From Halobium salinum (GTDB lineage Archaea > Halobacteriota > Halobacteria > Halobacteriales > Haloferacaceae), in NCBI RefSeq assembly GCF_026586625.1, contig NZ_JAODIW010000006.1, forward strand, positions 374,996 through 438,995: a stretch of DNA of 64,000 nucleotides, in the 5' to 3' direction. This document shows positions 36,391 to 44,545 of the stretch, piece by piece; the stretch's first letter is position 1, and each line of letters begins with the position of its first letter. Made by a program: the position numbers and the translations under genes. Under the pieces are notes generated by a model. It was not told the origin of the DNA. It did no database searches and was given only the letters and a program-made list of their open reading frames with translations.

Positions 36391-37329
36391 ATGACCGACG
36401 TCCCCGTGACCGTCGACTGGGAGACCGACGCCCGCGACGGTGTCACGCTCGTCACACTCGTGTTAGACAACGACACGCCCGTCCCGCAGCGCGTCCAGGT
36501 CTCGAACCGACTCGACGGGCCGGTGTCGCCGCCGCGGTCCGCGGGCGTCCCCGAACCGGGATGGTCCCGCGAAGGGTACGAGGGGGTCGTCCCGGCCGAC
36601 GGTCGTCTCGCGCTCGGGTACGCCTGCCCCGCACCAATCGAGGGGTCGACGCCGGTCGAACTCGGCGCCGTCGGGCCGGTAGACCGCGGTTCGGGGGCGA
36701 GCCCTCCTGCGGGCGACGCACGCGCCGGGACCGCGTCGAGCGCCGACCGCCACGGTCTCGACGACCTCGACGCCGCGGCGACGGCCGCCCTCCGCCGGGT
36801 CGGGTCCGGACGGCCGCCGCGCGACGCCATCCCGACCGAGAGAGGGAGTGACGGGAGCGGGAGCGAAAACGAGAACGGAGCCGAGGGCGAGAACCCGGGC
36901 GGTACGGACGGGAGAGGAGACTCCGGTCCGGGGGCCGACGAGCCTAGCCCGGACTCCCCTCCGGTGCTTCCGGCGGCCACGCCGTCACCGCTGACCGACT
37001 CTCGCACTCGGGACGACGCCGACACAGAACCCGCCGCAGGCGGAGATGGCGCCGCCGACACTGACGACGCTACACCCGTCGCCGTCGACGCGTGGCTCCG
37101 GGCGGTCGAGGCGCGCGTCGACCTCGCCGAGCGGCTGACCGACCCGAGCGTCCCGGCGGCCACGGCGGCGCTCGAAGAGGCAGGTGGGTTGGACGCGGCG
37201 GCCTCGGCTGTCGGGGCCGCCGAGGCTGACGCGGCGACGCTCCGGGCGGTCGCGACGCGCGCCGAGGCGCTGGCGGCGAGAGCCGACGCCACCGACGTAC
37301 CCATCGACGCGCTCCGGAGGCTGGCGTGA
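36391..37329 (+). CDS. Haloarchaeal protein with beta-rich N-terminus and acidic linker, mcm-minD cluster
   Basis: 312 aa. Residues 1-90 look like an immunoglobulin-like beta domain (DGVTLVTLVLDNDTPVPQRV, then GRLALGYACPAP). A long Gly/Asp/Glu low-complexity linker (about 100-220) leads to a C-terminal Ala-rich helical bundle (VDAWLRAVEARVDLAERLTD). There is no signal peptide. Its stop overlaps the start of the MinD-like gene (GTGA), so it is co-translated with an ATPase and may be its partner. No known family is recognised. Confidence 0.72.
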   Translation: MTDVPVTVDWETDARDGVTLVTLVLDNDTPVPQRVQVSNRLDGPVSPPRSAGVPEPGWSREGYEGVVPADGRLALGYACPAPIEGSTPVELGAVGPVDRGSGASPPAGDARAGTASSADRHGLDDLDAAATAALRRVGSGRPPRDAIPTERGSDGSGSENENGAEGENPGGTDGRGDSGPGADEPSPDSPPVLPAATPSPLTDSRTRDDADTEPAAGGDGAADTDDATPVAVDAWLRAVEARVDLAERLTDPSVPAATAALEEAGGLDAAASAVGAAEADAATLRAVATRAEALAARADATDVPIDALRRLA

Positions 37330-37991
37330 TACTCGCGGTCGCCGGCGGCAAGGGCGGCGTGGGGAAGTCGACCGTCGCGTACAACCTCGCGGCGGCGCTC
37401 GACGCGGTCGTCGTCGACGCCGACCTCGGGATGGCGGACCTGCCCGCCGGCGACGGGCGCGGCCCGGACCTTCACGACGTGCTCGCCGGGCGAGCCGACC
37501 CGCTGGAGGCCGTCCGTGAGGGTGGCCCGGTCCGACTGCTCCCCTGTGGTCGGTCGCTCGCCGGCGCCCGCGCGGCGGACGTGACGGGGCTCGCGCGGGT
37601 CGTCCGGGCCGTCGACCGCCGGTACGGCGACGTCGTGCTCGACTGTCCGGCGGGGATGCGCGCCGACGCCGGCGTCCCGCTGGCCGTCGCCGACGCCTGC
37701 GTCCTCGTCGCGGCGCCCAGGACGTTCGCGCTCGCGGACGCGCTCCACACCCGGGCGCTGGCCTGCGAACTCGACGCCGGACTCGTCGCCGTCGCGCTCA
37801 ATCGGACGGTCGAGTCGCCGCCGACCGAGGCGGTCGCCGAGGCGCTCGGCGCGCCGGTCGAGGTGGTCCCCGCGGACCCTCGGGTCGGGCGGTCCGTCAC
37901 GGAGGGAGCGCCGGTCCTCGACGTCGCTCCGGAGAGCCGGGCCGGCGACGCGCTGGCGTCGCTCGCCGCGCGGGTCGAATGCTGTCGCTGA
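37326..37991 (+). CDS. MinD/ParA-type ATPase
   Basis: 221 aa starting MILAVAGGKGGVGKSTVAYN, a complete deviant Walker A motif. VVVDADLGMADLP and YGDVVLDCPAGMRADAG supply the switch regions. It lacks an obvious membrane-targeting amphipathic helix, though the last residues LASLAARVECCR are helical. MinD-family proteins position cell structures or partition DNA. As last gene of the run beginning with mcm, it may couple replication to position, but this is inference. Confidence 0.88.
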   Translation: MILAVAGGKGGVGKSTVAYNLAAALDAVVVDADLGMADLPAGDGRGPDLHDVLAGRADPLEAVREGGPVRLLPCGRSLAGARAADVTGLARVVRAVDRRYGDVVLDCPAGMRADAGVPLAVADACVLVAAPRTFALADALHTRALACELDAGLVAVALNRTVESPPTEAVAEALGAPVEVVPADPRVGRSVTEGAPVLDVAPESRAGDALASLAARVECCR

Positions 37992-38054
37992 CCGGCGGTG
38001 TCGTCGGCGTCCGAAGACGGGAAGGAAGGGACGAGAACGCGGCGGCTCCGCCGT

Positions 38055-39014
38055 TCAGTCGTGGAGCTTCTGGTACGTCGTCCGGAGCGTGACGGGCGTG
38101 ACGCCGGCGACGTCGGCGGCCTCGCGCTGCGTACAGTCGGCTCCCGTCGCCCGGGCCGCGGTGTACAGACAGCCGGCGGCGACGCCGCTCGGGTTCCGGC
38201 CAGCGACGATGCCTCGGTCCTCCGCCTCGGCGACGAGTTCGCGGGCGCGTCGTTCGACCCCGCTGTCGAGGTCCAGTTCGGTGGCGAATCGGGGAACGTA
38301 CTCGACGGGGTCGATGGGACCGACGGGGAGTCCGAGCTCGCGATTGAGCGCGTCGTAGGCGGCGGACTGTTCGGCCTCGGTGGCGCGGGCGGCGTCGACG
38401 ACCTCGTCGACCGTCCGGGAGACGGAGGCGACCCGGCAAGCGGCGTAGACGCTGGCCGCGGCGAACCCTTCCAGCGAGCGCCCGCGGACGAGGTCCTCGT
38501 TCTGGGCGGACTCGAACAGCGAGCAGGCGTGGTCGCGGATGCGCTCGGGCAGGGAGAGCGCGCCGACGAGCCGACGAATCTCGGTGAAGGCGTACACCTG
38601 GTTGCGCTCGCGCTTCGAGGAGATGCGGGCGCGGTTGTGCTGGCGGCGCAGTCGCGCGAACTGTCGTCGTTTTCGACCCTTCAGGCGCGTCGAGCGGCCG
38701 ATTTCGGTGGAGAGGCCGCGGTCGTGTCGGGAACGGGTCAGCGGCGCGCCGGTGCGCTTGGGGTTCCGGTCGTCGTCGGCGAAGGAGCGCCACTCGGGGC
38801 CGTGGTCGATGCGGTCCTCGGCCACGACGAGCCCGCACTCGACACAGACCGTCTCGTCGCCGTCGGCGGCGAAAGACCCACCACACTCGGGACAGTCGGG
38901 GCGGTTGGCGTCGGGACGGGCGGCGTTGTCGGCGTCGTCGGAACCGCTCGAGTTGTCGGAGTTGTGGCGGTCGGTGCTGTCGGGTCGGCCGGCGGCGGGT
39001 CGTGCCTGACTCAT
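38055..39014 (-). CDS. tfb: Transcription initiation factor TFB (TFIIB homologue)
   Basis: 319 aa. After a low-complexity N-terminus there is a zinc ribbon (CPECGGSFAADG, then CVECGLVVAEDRIDHGPEW), the B-finger region (NPKRTGAPLTRSRHDRGLS) and two cyclin-fold repeats (EIRRLVGALSLPERI and ELVAEAEDRGIVAGRNPSG), ending in a helix-turn-helix (CTQREAADVAGVTPVTLRTT). TFB recruits RNA polymerase to TATA/TBP. Haloarchaea carry several TFBs with different target sets, and which paralogue this is cannot be told. An in-frame GTG at 39017 precedes the ATG. Confidence 0.95.
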   Translation of the reverse strand: MSQARPAAGRPDSTDRHNSDNSSGSDDADNAARPDANRPDCPECGGSFAADGDETVCVECGLVVAEDRIDHGPEWRSFADDDRNPKRTGAPLTRSRHDRGLSTEIGRSTRLKGRKRRQFARLRRQHNRARISSKRERNQVYAFTEIRRLVGALSLPERIRDHACSLFESAQNEDLVRGRSLEGFAAASVYAACRVASVSRTVDEVVDAARATEAEQSAAYDALNRELGLPVGPIDPVEYVPRFATELDLDSGVERRARELVAEAEDRGIVAGRNPSGVAAGCLYTAARATGADCTQREAADVAGVTPVTLRTTYQKLHD

Positions 39015-39040
39015 CACATCTGATACTTCGGCCCGATCGC

Positions 39041-39050
39041 ATATTTAAAA
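39041..39050 (-). promoter_or_regulatory. TATA box for tfb
   Basis: On the minus strand TTTTAAATAT lies about 27-36 bases before the tfb start, giving a leaderless or nearly leaderless mRNA. Confidence 0.6.
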
Positions 39051-39166
39051 CGAGGTCACGACGCCGCAACGAAGCCGATTTTGGCGCCGTGAACGTACCG
39101 GTGACCGGTACGCTCCACCCCGAGGATAGTATCGATTTCGATAACTGACGCCTACATTTTTGTACT

Positions 39167-39703
39167 GTGACGAGTCAGCTTTCCTCGATGGGACTGTCCG
39201 ACATCGCCGCCGGAATCGAGGTGACGGCCGAACAGGTCGACCGCGGCGTCCCGACCGTCGACGACACGGGGGAGGCGCTCGTCGAGCGGGTTCGCCCGCA
39301 CGCCGAGGCACTCCCCTGTACGCCCGAGGCCGCGGCGACCGTCGTCGAGACCTACACGGCAGGGACGAGCGTGGGCGAGACCGCACGCGAGGCGGGGGTC
39401 GTCCCGATGACCGCCTCGAAGGTGTTGCACCGCTGTGGCGTCTCGGGCGTGTCGCCGCTCGGCCCCACCGGCAGGAGAATCGTCCGTGACTGGCTCGACG
39501 GCGAGCTTCCCCGGAGCGAGGCGGTCGCGCTCGCCGGCGCCGACGCCGCCGAGTTCGCGCTGGCCACCTACGTCGAGAGCCACGAGTCGGTCCCCGAACT
39601 GGAGGAGGCGGTCGAGGGGGCGCTCGCGCCCGAACACAACGCGTCGGTGACGAAGCGCGACGCGCTCGGGGAGACGATGAGCTCGCCCGGCAGTCTTCGG
39701 TAA
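39167..39703 (+). CDS. Haloarchaeal helix-turn-helix-like protein
   Basis: 178 aa. The middle (VVETYTAGTSVGETAREAGV, then PMTASKVLHRCGVSGVSPLG) looks like a resolvase-type helix-turn-helix. A helical C-terminal segment (LPRSEAVALAGADAAEFALA) follows. It is divergent from tfb, with the two promoters overlapping in 150 bases, so they may be co-regulated. GTG at 39167 or ATG at 39188 could be the start; a TACATTTTT element close to 39153 favours the later one. No precise family is recognised. Confidence 0.72.
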   Translation: MTSQLSSMGLSDIAAGIEVTAEQVDRGVPTVDDTGEALVERVRPHAEALPCTPEAAATVVETYTAGTSVGETAREAGVVPMTASKVLHRCGVSGVSPLGPTGRRIVRDWLDGELPRSEAVALAGADAAEFALATYVESHESVPELEEAVEGALAPEHNASVTKRDALGETMSSPGSLR

Positions 39704-39770
39704 CGGTCTTCGTCTCTCGGCGGCGACCTCGACAAAAACGGCCTCCGTCTGCCCGCCGACAGACGCAGGG

Positions 39771-40184
39771 TCAGTCGTCGCCGCCCATCTGCGATTCGAG
39801 ATGCTCGGCCATCCGGCCGAACTCGTCCTCGAACGTATCGAGGTCGTAGTCCATCCCGTGGATGACGGCGCTGTACCGGGCCGTCCAACTCGCCAGGAAC
39901 GCGACCTCCTTGAGCTCCTCGTCGGTCGCCCCGTGCATCTTCGCGGCCTCCTTGTGGAAGTGCTGGCAGTAGGGACACTTGATGTTCGCCGCGATTGCCA
40001 GCCCGATGAGCTCCTTGTACTTCGGCGGGATGGCGGTCTCCTCGAACGCGTGACGTTTGAAGTTCGGCCACTCGTTGACCAGGTCCTCGTCGTTCAGTTC
40101 CCAGAACCCCGGGACGAACCCGAGCGTCTCCTCGATGTCCGCTCGGGTCGCCTCGACGTCTCCTCCGACGGATGTGGTTGCCAT
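39771..40184 (-). CDS. Carboxymuconolactone decarboxylase/AhpD-like protein
   Basis: 137 aa, all-helical. KYKELIGLAIAANIKCPYCQ with a following HFHKEAAKMHGATDEE gives the redox motif C-x-x-C-x3-H of AhpD-like alkylhydroperoxidases. Such small members reduce peroxides with thiols or are of unknown substrate. The start at MATTSVGGDVEATRADIEET (40184) was chosen because the upstream residues are Arg/Pro-rich. It stands alone, with an AT-rich promoter region near 40310-40330. Confidence 0.88.
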   Translation of the reverse strand: MATTSVGGDVEATRADIEETLGFVPGFWELNDEDLVNEWPNFKRHAFEETAIPPKYKELIGLAIAANIKCPYCQHFHKEAAKMHGATDEELKEVAFLASWTARYSAVIHGMDYDLDTFEDEFGRMAEHLESQMGGDD

Positions 40185-40402
40185 TGTCGCTCCCTCCAGT
40201 GACCCCGACAGTCGAGTGGGTCGACCCGAACTACCGGTCGGTAGGCCCGGCCGAGCGTGACGCGTCGGAGCCGACTCCACGTTCGCACCGCAACGTCTTC
40301 ACTATAACTAACAATCGTTATAATTTGGACGGTCCGCCGCATCGGCGAGTTCGGGCGCCGACACCCTGGTCGTGAACCTCGATGTCGACGCCGACGCCTT
40401 CG

Positions 40403-41260
40403 CTACCGGTTCAGCACCGCACCGACCCGCTCGCCCACGTCGTCGACGAGCGACCCCTCCGCCACGTCGAGACCGACTTCGACGCCGAGCGCCGCGGCGG
40501 CGACCTCGGCCATCGTCCCGGCGAACGCGTCGTCGTCGACGGCCCTCGGCGCCCCGTTCGCCGCGGCCGTCGACTCGGGGACGACCGCGTCCGCGTCCGC
40601 CGGGTCGGCCTCCGGAGCGCCGTCGACCCCTTGGACCGCGACCGTCGCGTCGAGGTCGACGCCGAGGTCGGCGAGTCGGTCACGGGTCCGCTCGCGTCCG
40701 TCGGCTCCCCGCCCGGTCGCCGGCGTCACGGCGACGACGCGGTCCGCGGTCGTCACGGCCGCGAGCGCCTGGTTCGACGCCACCGGCGGCGTGTCGACGA
40801 GCACGTGGTCGAAGCGCTCGCTCGCCGCCTCGATGCGGTCGCCGAGGGCGCGAGCGGCCGACTCCGTCTTCGCCCGGGCGAGCCGTTCGAACGGTGCGCG
40901 AGCCGGGAGGCAGGCGACTCGGCCCGCGACGGTCTCGCCGAGGTCGAGGTCGAGGTCGACCAGCCCGGCCGACAGCGGCGCTTCGGCTCGGTCGGTCACC
41001 AGCGTCGTCGCGTCGGGGTCGATGCGACCGGACACGTAGTCGGCGAGCCCCTGCGTGGCGAAGGCGGCGTCGACGACCGCGACCTCGTGGCCGTCGCGGG
41101 CGAGGGTCGCGGCGAGTTCGACGGCGGTCCGCGTCGTCCCGGCGCCGCCGACGGTGCCGACGAGGGCGGTGGCCGTGGCGGTCTGGGTAGTCGTCTGTTC
41201 GGCCGGCCGCGACTGGTCGGCGTCGGGTTCGTCGGTCTTGGTGGGCGTCGACTCGGTCAC
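40403..41260 (-). CDS. MinD-like protein lacking the P-loop lysine
   Basis: About 285 aa. ALVGTVGGAGTTRTAVELAA takes the place of the MinD Walker A (GGVGKT), with Thr for Lys, so ATP hydrolysis is doubtful. Switch I/II-like stretches remain: EVAVVDAAFATQGLADYVSG and FDHVLVDTPPVASNQALAAV. The C-terminal part has an acidic insert. The start is uncertain. An ATG at 41281 is possible, but a TTTTAAT TATA box at about 41283-41292 implies transcription from near 41261 and supports the GTG at 41260 as a leaderless start. Confidence 0.78.
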   Translation of the reverse strand: MTESTPTKTDEPDADQSRPAEQTTTQTATATALVGTVGGAGTTRTAVELAATLARDGHEVAVVDAAFATQGLADYVSGRIDPDATTLVTDRAEAPLSAGLVDLDLDLGETVAGRVACLPARAPFERLARAKTESAARALGDRIEAASERFDHVLVDTPPVASNQALAAVTTADRVVAVTPATGRGADGRERTRDRLADLGVDLDATVAVQGVDGAPEADPADADAVVPESTAAANGAPRAVDDDAFAGTMAEVAAAALGVEVGLDVAEGSLVDDVGERVGAVLNR

Positions 41261-41282
41261 GACCCGAGTTGCGCCGCTCATC

Positions 41283-41292
41283 TGATTAAAAT
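41283..41292 (-). promoter_or_regulatory. TATA box for the MinD-like gene
   Basis: AATTTTAATC on the minus strand lies about 25 bases before the GTG at 41260 and only a few bases before the ATG at 41281, so it decides for the shorter reading frame. Confidence 0.45.
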
Positions 41293-41337
41293 TCTTTGAC
41301 GAACGTGGATAGAAATTGCGGGCGAGTCGTGGGTCGA

Positions 41338-41409
41338 GTCGGGCGGGTCGGTTCGGGCCAGGTCGGGCGGGTCGGTTCGGGCCAGGTCGGGCGGGTCGAG
41401 TCGGGCGGG
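41338..41409. repeat. 24-base tandem repeat, about 2.5 copies
   Basis: A 24-base unit beginning GTCGGGCGGGTCGG and ending TTCGGGCCAG stands at 41338-41361 and again, identical, at 41362-41385; a partial third copy follows. The two full copies have no difference, so the duplication is recent. It separates the HIT gene from the MinD-like promoter. Confidence 0.8.
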
Positions 41410-41416
41410 CAATCGG

Positions 41417-41842
41417 CTACTCGACGTCCGATATCGCGTCGGCCAGGTCGTCGAGTTCCTCGTCCGTGAGTTCCGGTCGGTCGCCGGCGACGGCGTGGAT
41501 GGGGCCGCCGCCGTCGCGGTCGAACCGGGGGACGACGTGGGCGTGGACGTGCGGAACCTCCTGTCCGGCGGCTTCGCCGTCGTTGATGCCGACCGTCGTC
41601 GCGTCCGCGTCGACGACCGACTCGATGCGGGGGACGAGGTCGTGGACCTCGCGGAACAGGTCGGCCGCCACGTCCTCCGTGAGGTCCGAGAGGCGGGCGT
41701 GGTGGGCCTTCGGGATGACCAGCGTGTGTCCGCGCGCGAGCGGGTTCGCGTCGAGGAAGGCGAGCGTAGTGTCGGTCTCGCGGACGACCCTGGCGGGAAT
41801 GTCACCGTCGACGATTCGACAGAAGATGCAGTCCTCGGACAT
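41417..41842 (-). CDS. HIT family protein (histidine-triad hydrolase)
   Basis: 141 aa. It begins SEDCIFCRIVDGDIPARVV, the classic N-terminus of HIT proteins, and has the histidine triad VPHVHAHVVPRF. ARGHTLVIPKAHHARLSDL is also typical. It should hydrolyse nucleotide phosphoramidates or related adenylated compounds. The start at 41842 is fixed by the conserved opening. An acidic C-terminus (LTDEELDDLADAISDVE) completes it. Upstream is the tandem UspA gene on the same strand. Confidence 0.93.
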   Translation of the reverse strand: MSEDCIFCRIVDGDIPARVVRETDTTLAFLDANPLARGHTLVIPKAHHARLSDLTEDVAADLFREVHDLVPRIESVVDADATTVGINDGEAAGQEVPHVHAHVVPRFDRDGGGPIHAVAGDRPELTDEELDDLADAISDVE

Positions 41843-41940
41843 GCTCGACTGTGTGGGTGCGGACGGCAAGAAGGTATGGGCGCCTCGGGGGTCGTAGACC
41901 TCAGAGAGCGCGTGCGCCGGCGAGAGCCGGCATCGCCCGA

Positions 41941-42867
41941 CTACTCGCCGTCGAGGGGGGCGCCCACCGAGAGCACAGGCCGGTCGGCGAGGCGAACGGT
42001 GCGCTCCGTCACGCTCCCCAGTAGGTACCGCTTGAGGCCGGTCCGGCCGTGTGTCCCCATCACGATGCAGTCGACCTCGTGGTCGCTCGCGTAGTCGACG
42101 ATGGACTGGTACGGCGCCCCTCGGACGATGCTCGTTCCGACGCGGTCCTCGGAGAGGCCGGCGTCCTTCGCCTTGGCGACGGCCTCGCCCAGGACGCGCT
42201 CGCCGGCCTCCTCCAGGCGTTTCAGGACGAGGCCCGCGTTCCCCGTGGCCGCGACGCTCACGTCGACGACGTGCAGCAGGTGGAGGTCGGCGCCGGTCGC
42301 GTTCGCCACGTCGATGGCGTGGTCGACGGCCGCCGCCGACCCGTCGCTCCCGTCCACCGGGACCAGCAGGCGGTCGAGCGTCGCACCGGGGTACCCCTCC
42401 CAGGTCGACCCCGCCGCCGGAGCGGGACCGAACGGCGTATCCTCGTGTACGGTCAGCACCGGAACCGGCGATTCGCGGAGCGTCCGCTCGGCCACGCTCC
42501 CGAGCACGAAGCGCTCCCAGCCGGTGTGTCCCTGGGTTCCCATCACGATGCAGTCCACCCCGTGTTCGTCGGCGTAGTCGAGCAGCGACCGGTGGACCGG
42601 CACCGGGTCACCCCCGTCGAGCAGCGCGGTGGTCGGTTCGAGCCCGGCCGCCTCCGCGCGCTCCCCGACCGCCGCGACCGCCTCCTCGCCCCGTCGCCTT
42701 CGCTCCTCGACCTCCCCCTCTTCGGCGCTCGGCGGCAGGTCCCCCAGTTCGAGGACGTGCACCGCGTGGAGGTCGGCGTCGACCCGCTTCGCGAGCGCGA
42801 CGGCGGCGTCGACGGCCGCGTCGGCGACCTCGCTCCCATCGGTCGCAACCATGATTCGGTCGTACAT
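41941..42867 (-). CDS. Tandem-domain universal stress protein UspA
   Basis: 308 aa with two UspA domains. Domain 1 (MYDRIMVATDGSEVADAAVD) ends in the ATP-binding motif VMGTQGHTGWERFVLGSVAE; domain 2 (DRLLVPVDGSDGSAAAVDHA) ends in VMGTHGRTGLKRYLLGSVTE. Both keep G-x2-G-x9-G-S and should bind ATP. A Gly/Pro linker joins them. Two fused domains form the dimer that single-domain UspA makes from two chains. The start at 42867 was chosen from the conserved N-terminus. Confidence 0.92.
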   Translation of the reverse strand: MYDRIMVATDGSEVADAAVDAAVALAKRVDADLHAVHVLELGDLPPSAEEGEVEERRRRGEEAVAAVGERAEAAGLEPTTALLDGGDPVPVHRSLLDYADEHGVDCIVMGTQGHTGWERFVLGSVAERTLRESPVPVLTVHEDTPFGPAPAAGSTWEGYPGATLDRLLVPVDGSDGSAAAVDHAIDVANATGADLHLLHVVDVSVAATGNAGLVLKRLEEAGERVLGEAVAKAKDAGLSEDRVGTSIVRGAPYQSIVDYASDHEVDCIVMGTHGRTGLKRYLLGSVTERTVRLADRPVLSVGAPLDGE

Positions 42868-42998
42868 GTTCCGAGTAGTCGTAGGCGGTCGACACCCGTC
42901 AGCCCCGGGACGATTGTCACGACTCGGGAATCGGGTGGGGAGTGAAGACGGGACCGCATCGGGAGGAGAGCGGGCAGTGCCCGGTGAGACGTGGGGCG

Positions 42999-43802
42999 TC
43001 AGCCGCCGACGAACCGAACCGAACGGGGTTCGGTGACGTGCTCGGTCGGAATCGAGTCGGGGTCGTCGAGGAGCGCCTGCAGGCCCGGGACGTGCGCCCG
43101 GCCGACGACGGCGACCGTCTCCTCGCCCTCCTCGCGGAGCCAGTGGAGTCGCCCCGCCATGTACCTGTTTCGCTCGGTGAGCAACACGTTCGCGACCGTC
43201 GGCAGGAGCGTCCCCGTCGCGTCGACGAGACGGTCGAGGTCCGCGAGCGGCATCGTCTCCAACGCCTCCACCTGCGCTTCCACGGAGCCGGAACTGAGGT
43301 CGTACGTGCGGTCGAGCTCTTCCATCTCCTCCATCGCCGCTCGCATCTCGGCTCGCGTCTCGCCGTCGCCGACTCGGCGAACCAGCGACCGAACCGCGTC
43401 GGTCGAGAGACACCGTGCGGTCAGTTCGTCGAAGGCGTCCGTCGACGACGAGTCGACGAGGGTGACGGTCGCCCCGACCTCGCGGCCGGTGCGGGCCGCC
43501 GGGAGCATGTCCGCCTCACCCGGTTCGACCCCCATCTCCCGGGCCAGCCGTCGCTGACGGACCGAGAACACCAGCGCCAACAGCGTGGCCGCCGGGGAGA
43601 GGTCGCTCCCGAGCAGGTCGCGGAGCCGGGAGCCGTCGTCGCGCCAGAGGCGGGTGAACCGGTCGGCGTCGAGTTCGATGGCCACGGTGTCCGGCTGTTC
43701 GGCCCTGATGACGTCGACGACGCGCTCGCGGCTCCGAGGGGAGACGTGTGCGGTCCCGACCAGTCGAACGGAGCCCGGTCGCCCGCGGAATCGGTCGAAC
43801 AC
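42999..43802 (-). CDS. TraB/PrgY family protein
   Basis: 267 aa. It starts near MVFDRFRGRPGSVRLVGTAH, with the TraB motif GTAHVSPRSRERV, and continues ELDADRFTRLW. VEPGEADMLPAARTGREVGA and ERNRYMAGRLHWLREE are also family patterns, as is the late VVGRAHVPGL. Bacterial TraB/PrgY shuts down pheromone signals, and distant relatives act as metalloproteases. Most archaeal forms carry a C-terminal membrane domain, which this short one lacks. GTG at 43802 is the likely start. Confidence 0.85.
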   Translation of the reverse strand: MFDRFRGRPGSVRLVGTAHVSPRSRERVVDVIRAEQPDTVAIELDADRFTRLWRDDGSRLRDLLGSDLSPAATLLALVFSVRQRRLAREMGVEPGEADMLPAARTGREVGATVTLVDSSSTDAFDELTARCLSTDAVRSLVRRVGDGETRAEMRAAMEEMEELDRTYDLSSGSVEAQVEALETMPLADLDRLVDATGTLLPTVANVLLTERNRYMAGRLHWLREEGEETVAVVGRAHVPGLQALLDDPDSIPTEHVTEPRSVRFVGG

Positions 43803-43885
43803 GACTCGACCGACGGGCCGACCGGCGAAAAAGGGTCGGTTTCGTCGTCCGGAGTGGAGCCGTCTTCGTCCCGTCGGCGGGGGTT

Positions 43886-44542
43886 TCAGGGCAGCTCCGC
43901 GGCCATCGCCTCCAGGTACTCCTCGGTCGTGTACCCCAGCCGCGACACCCAGATGTCCCGGTAGGAGGGGTGGAGGACGGGCAACAGCGTCGTTCCGAGC
44001 GACGGCAGGTCGATGGGCTCCAGTACGGAGTCGACGAACCCGTCGAGCGTCCGGTCCTCGAAGGACAGGAGGCTCGTAGTCGCGTGCTTCCCGGTGGCGA
44101 CGACGACCTCGGGGTCGACGGCGTCGATTTCGGCTTCGAGATGGCCCCGACAGTTCGCACGCTCCTCGGCCGTCGGTTCCCGGTTGGAGCCCTCCCCGTC
44201 CGCGGGGAAACACTTCACCGCGTTCGTGTAGAACGTCCGACTCTCGTAGCCGAGTTCGGCCATCGTCCGACGAATCCGCCGACCCGAGTGTCGGCTGGTG
44301 TAGGCCATCCCGGTCCAGTTGCCGCCCTGCCAGCGGTCGGCCTCGGGGTTCCCGGCGCCGGGGGCCTCGCCGACGACGAGCACGTCGGCGTCGCTCGGGT
44401 CGCCCGAGGCCGGACCGTTCCCCCACGAGACCCGGTTCCGGCAGTCGACGAGCGCCGGACAGCGCGTGCAGTCCGGTTCGAGGGTGAGCCGCTCGTCCGG
44501 GTCGGGAAAGCGAGGGGCGTCCGACTCTGCGTTCTCGGCCAC
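43886..44542 (-). CDS. Uracil-DNA glycosylase superfamily protein (Fe-S type)
   Basis: 218 aa. CTRCPALVDCRNRVSWGNGP supplies the first iron-sulfur cysteines, and VLVVGEAPGAGNPEADRWQG is motif 1 of family 4/5 glycosylases. FYTNAVKCFPADG and NCRGHL give further cysteines, and LLPVLHPSYRDIW is the motif with catalytic-loop histidine. It should remove uracil from DNA in base-excision repair. Its stop lies 69 bases from the TraB-like start, and it is 3 bases from the prs gene, so the three genes may form one operon. Confidence 0.9.
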   Translation of the reverse strand: MAENAESDAPRFPDPDERLTLEPDCTRCPALVDCRNRVSWGNGPASGDPSDADVLVVGEAPGAGNPEADRWQGGNWTGMAYTSRHSGRRIRRTMAELGYESRTFYTNAVKCFPADGEGSNREPTAEERANCRGHLEAEIDAVDPEVVVATGKHATTSLLSFEDRTLDGFVDSVLEPIDLPSLGTTLLPVLHPSYRDIWVSRLGYTTEEYLEAMAAELP

Positions 44543-44545
44543 GAC

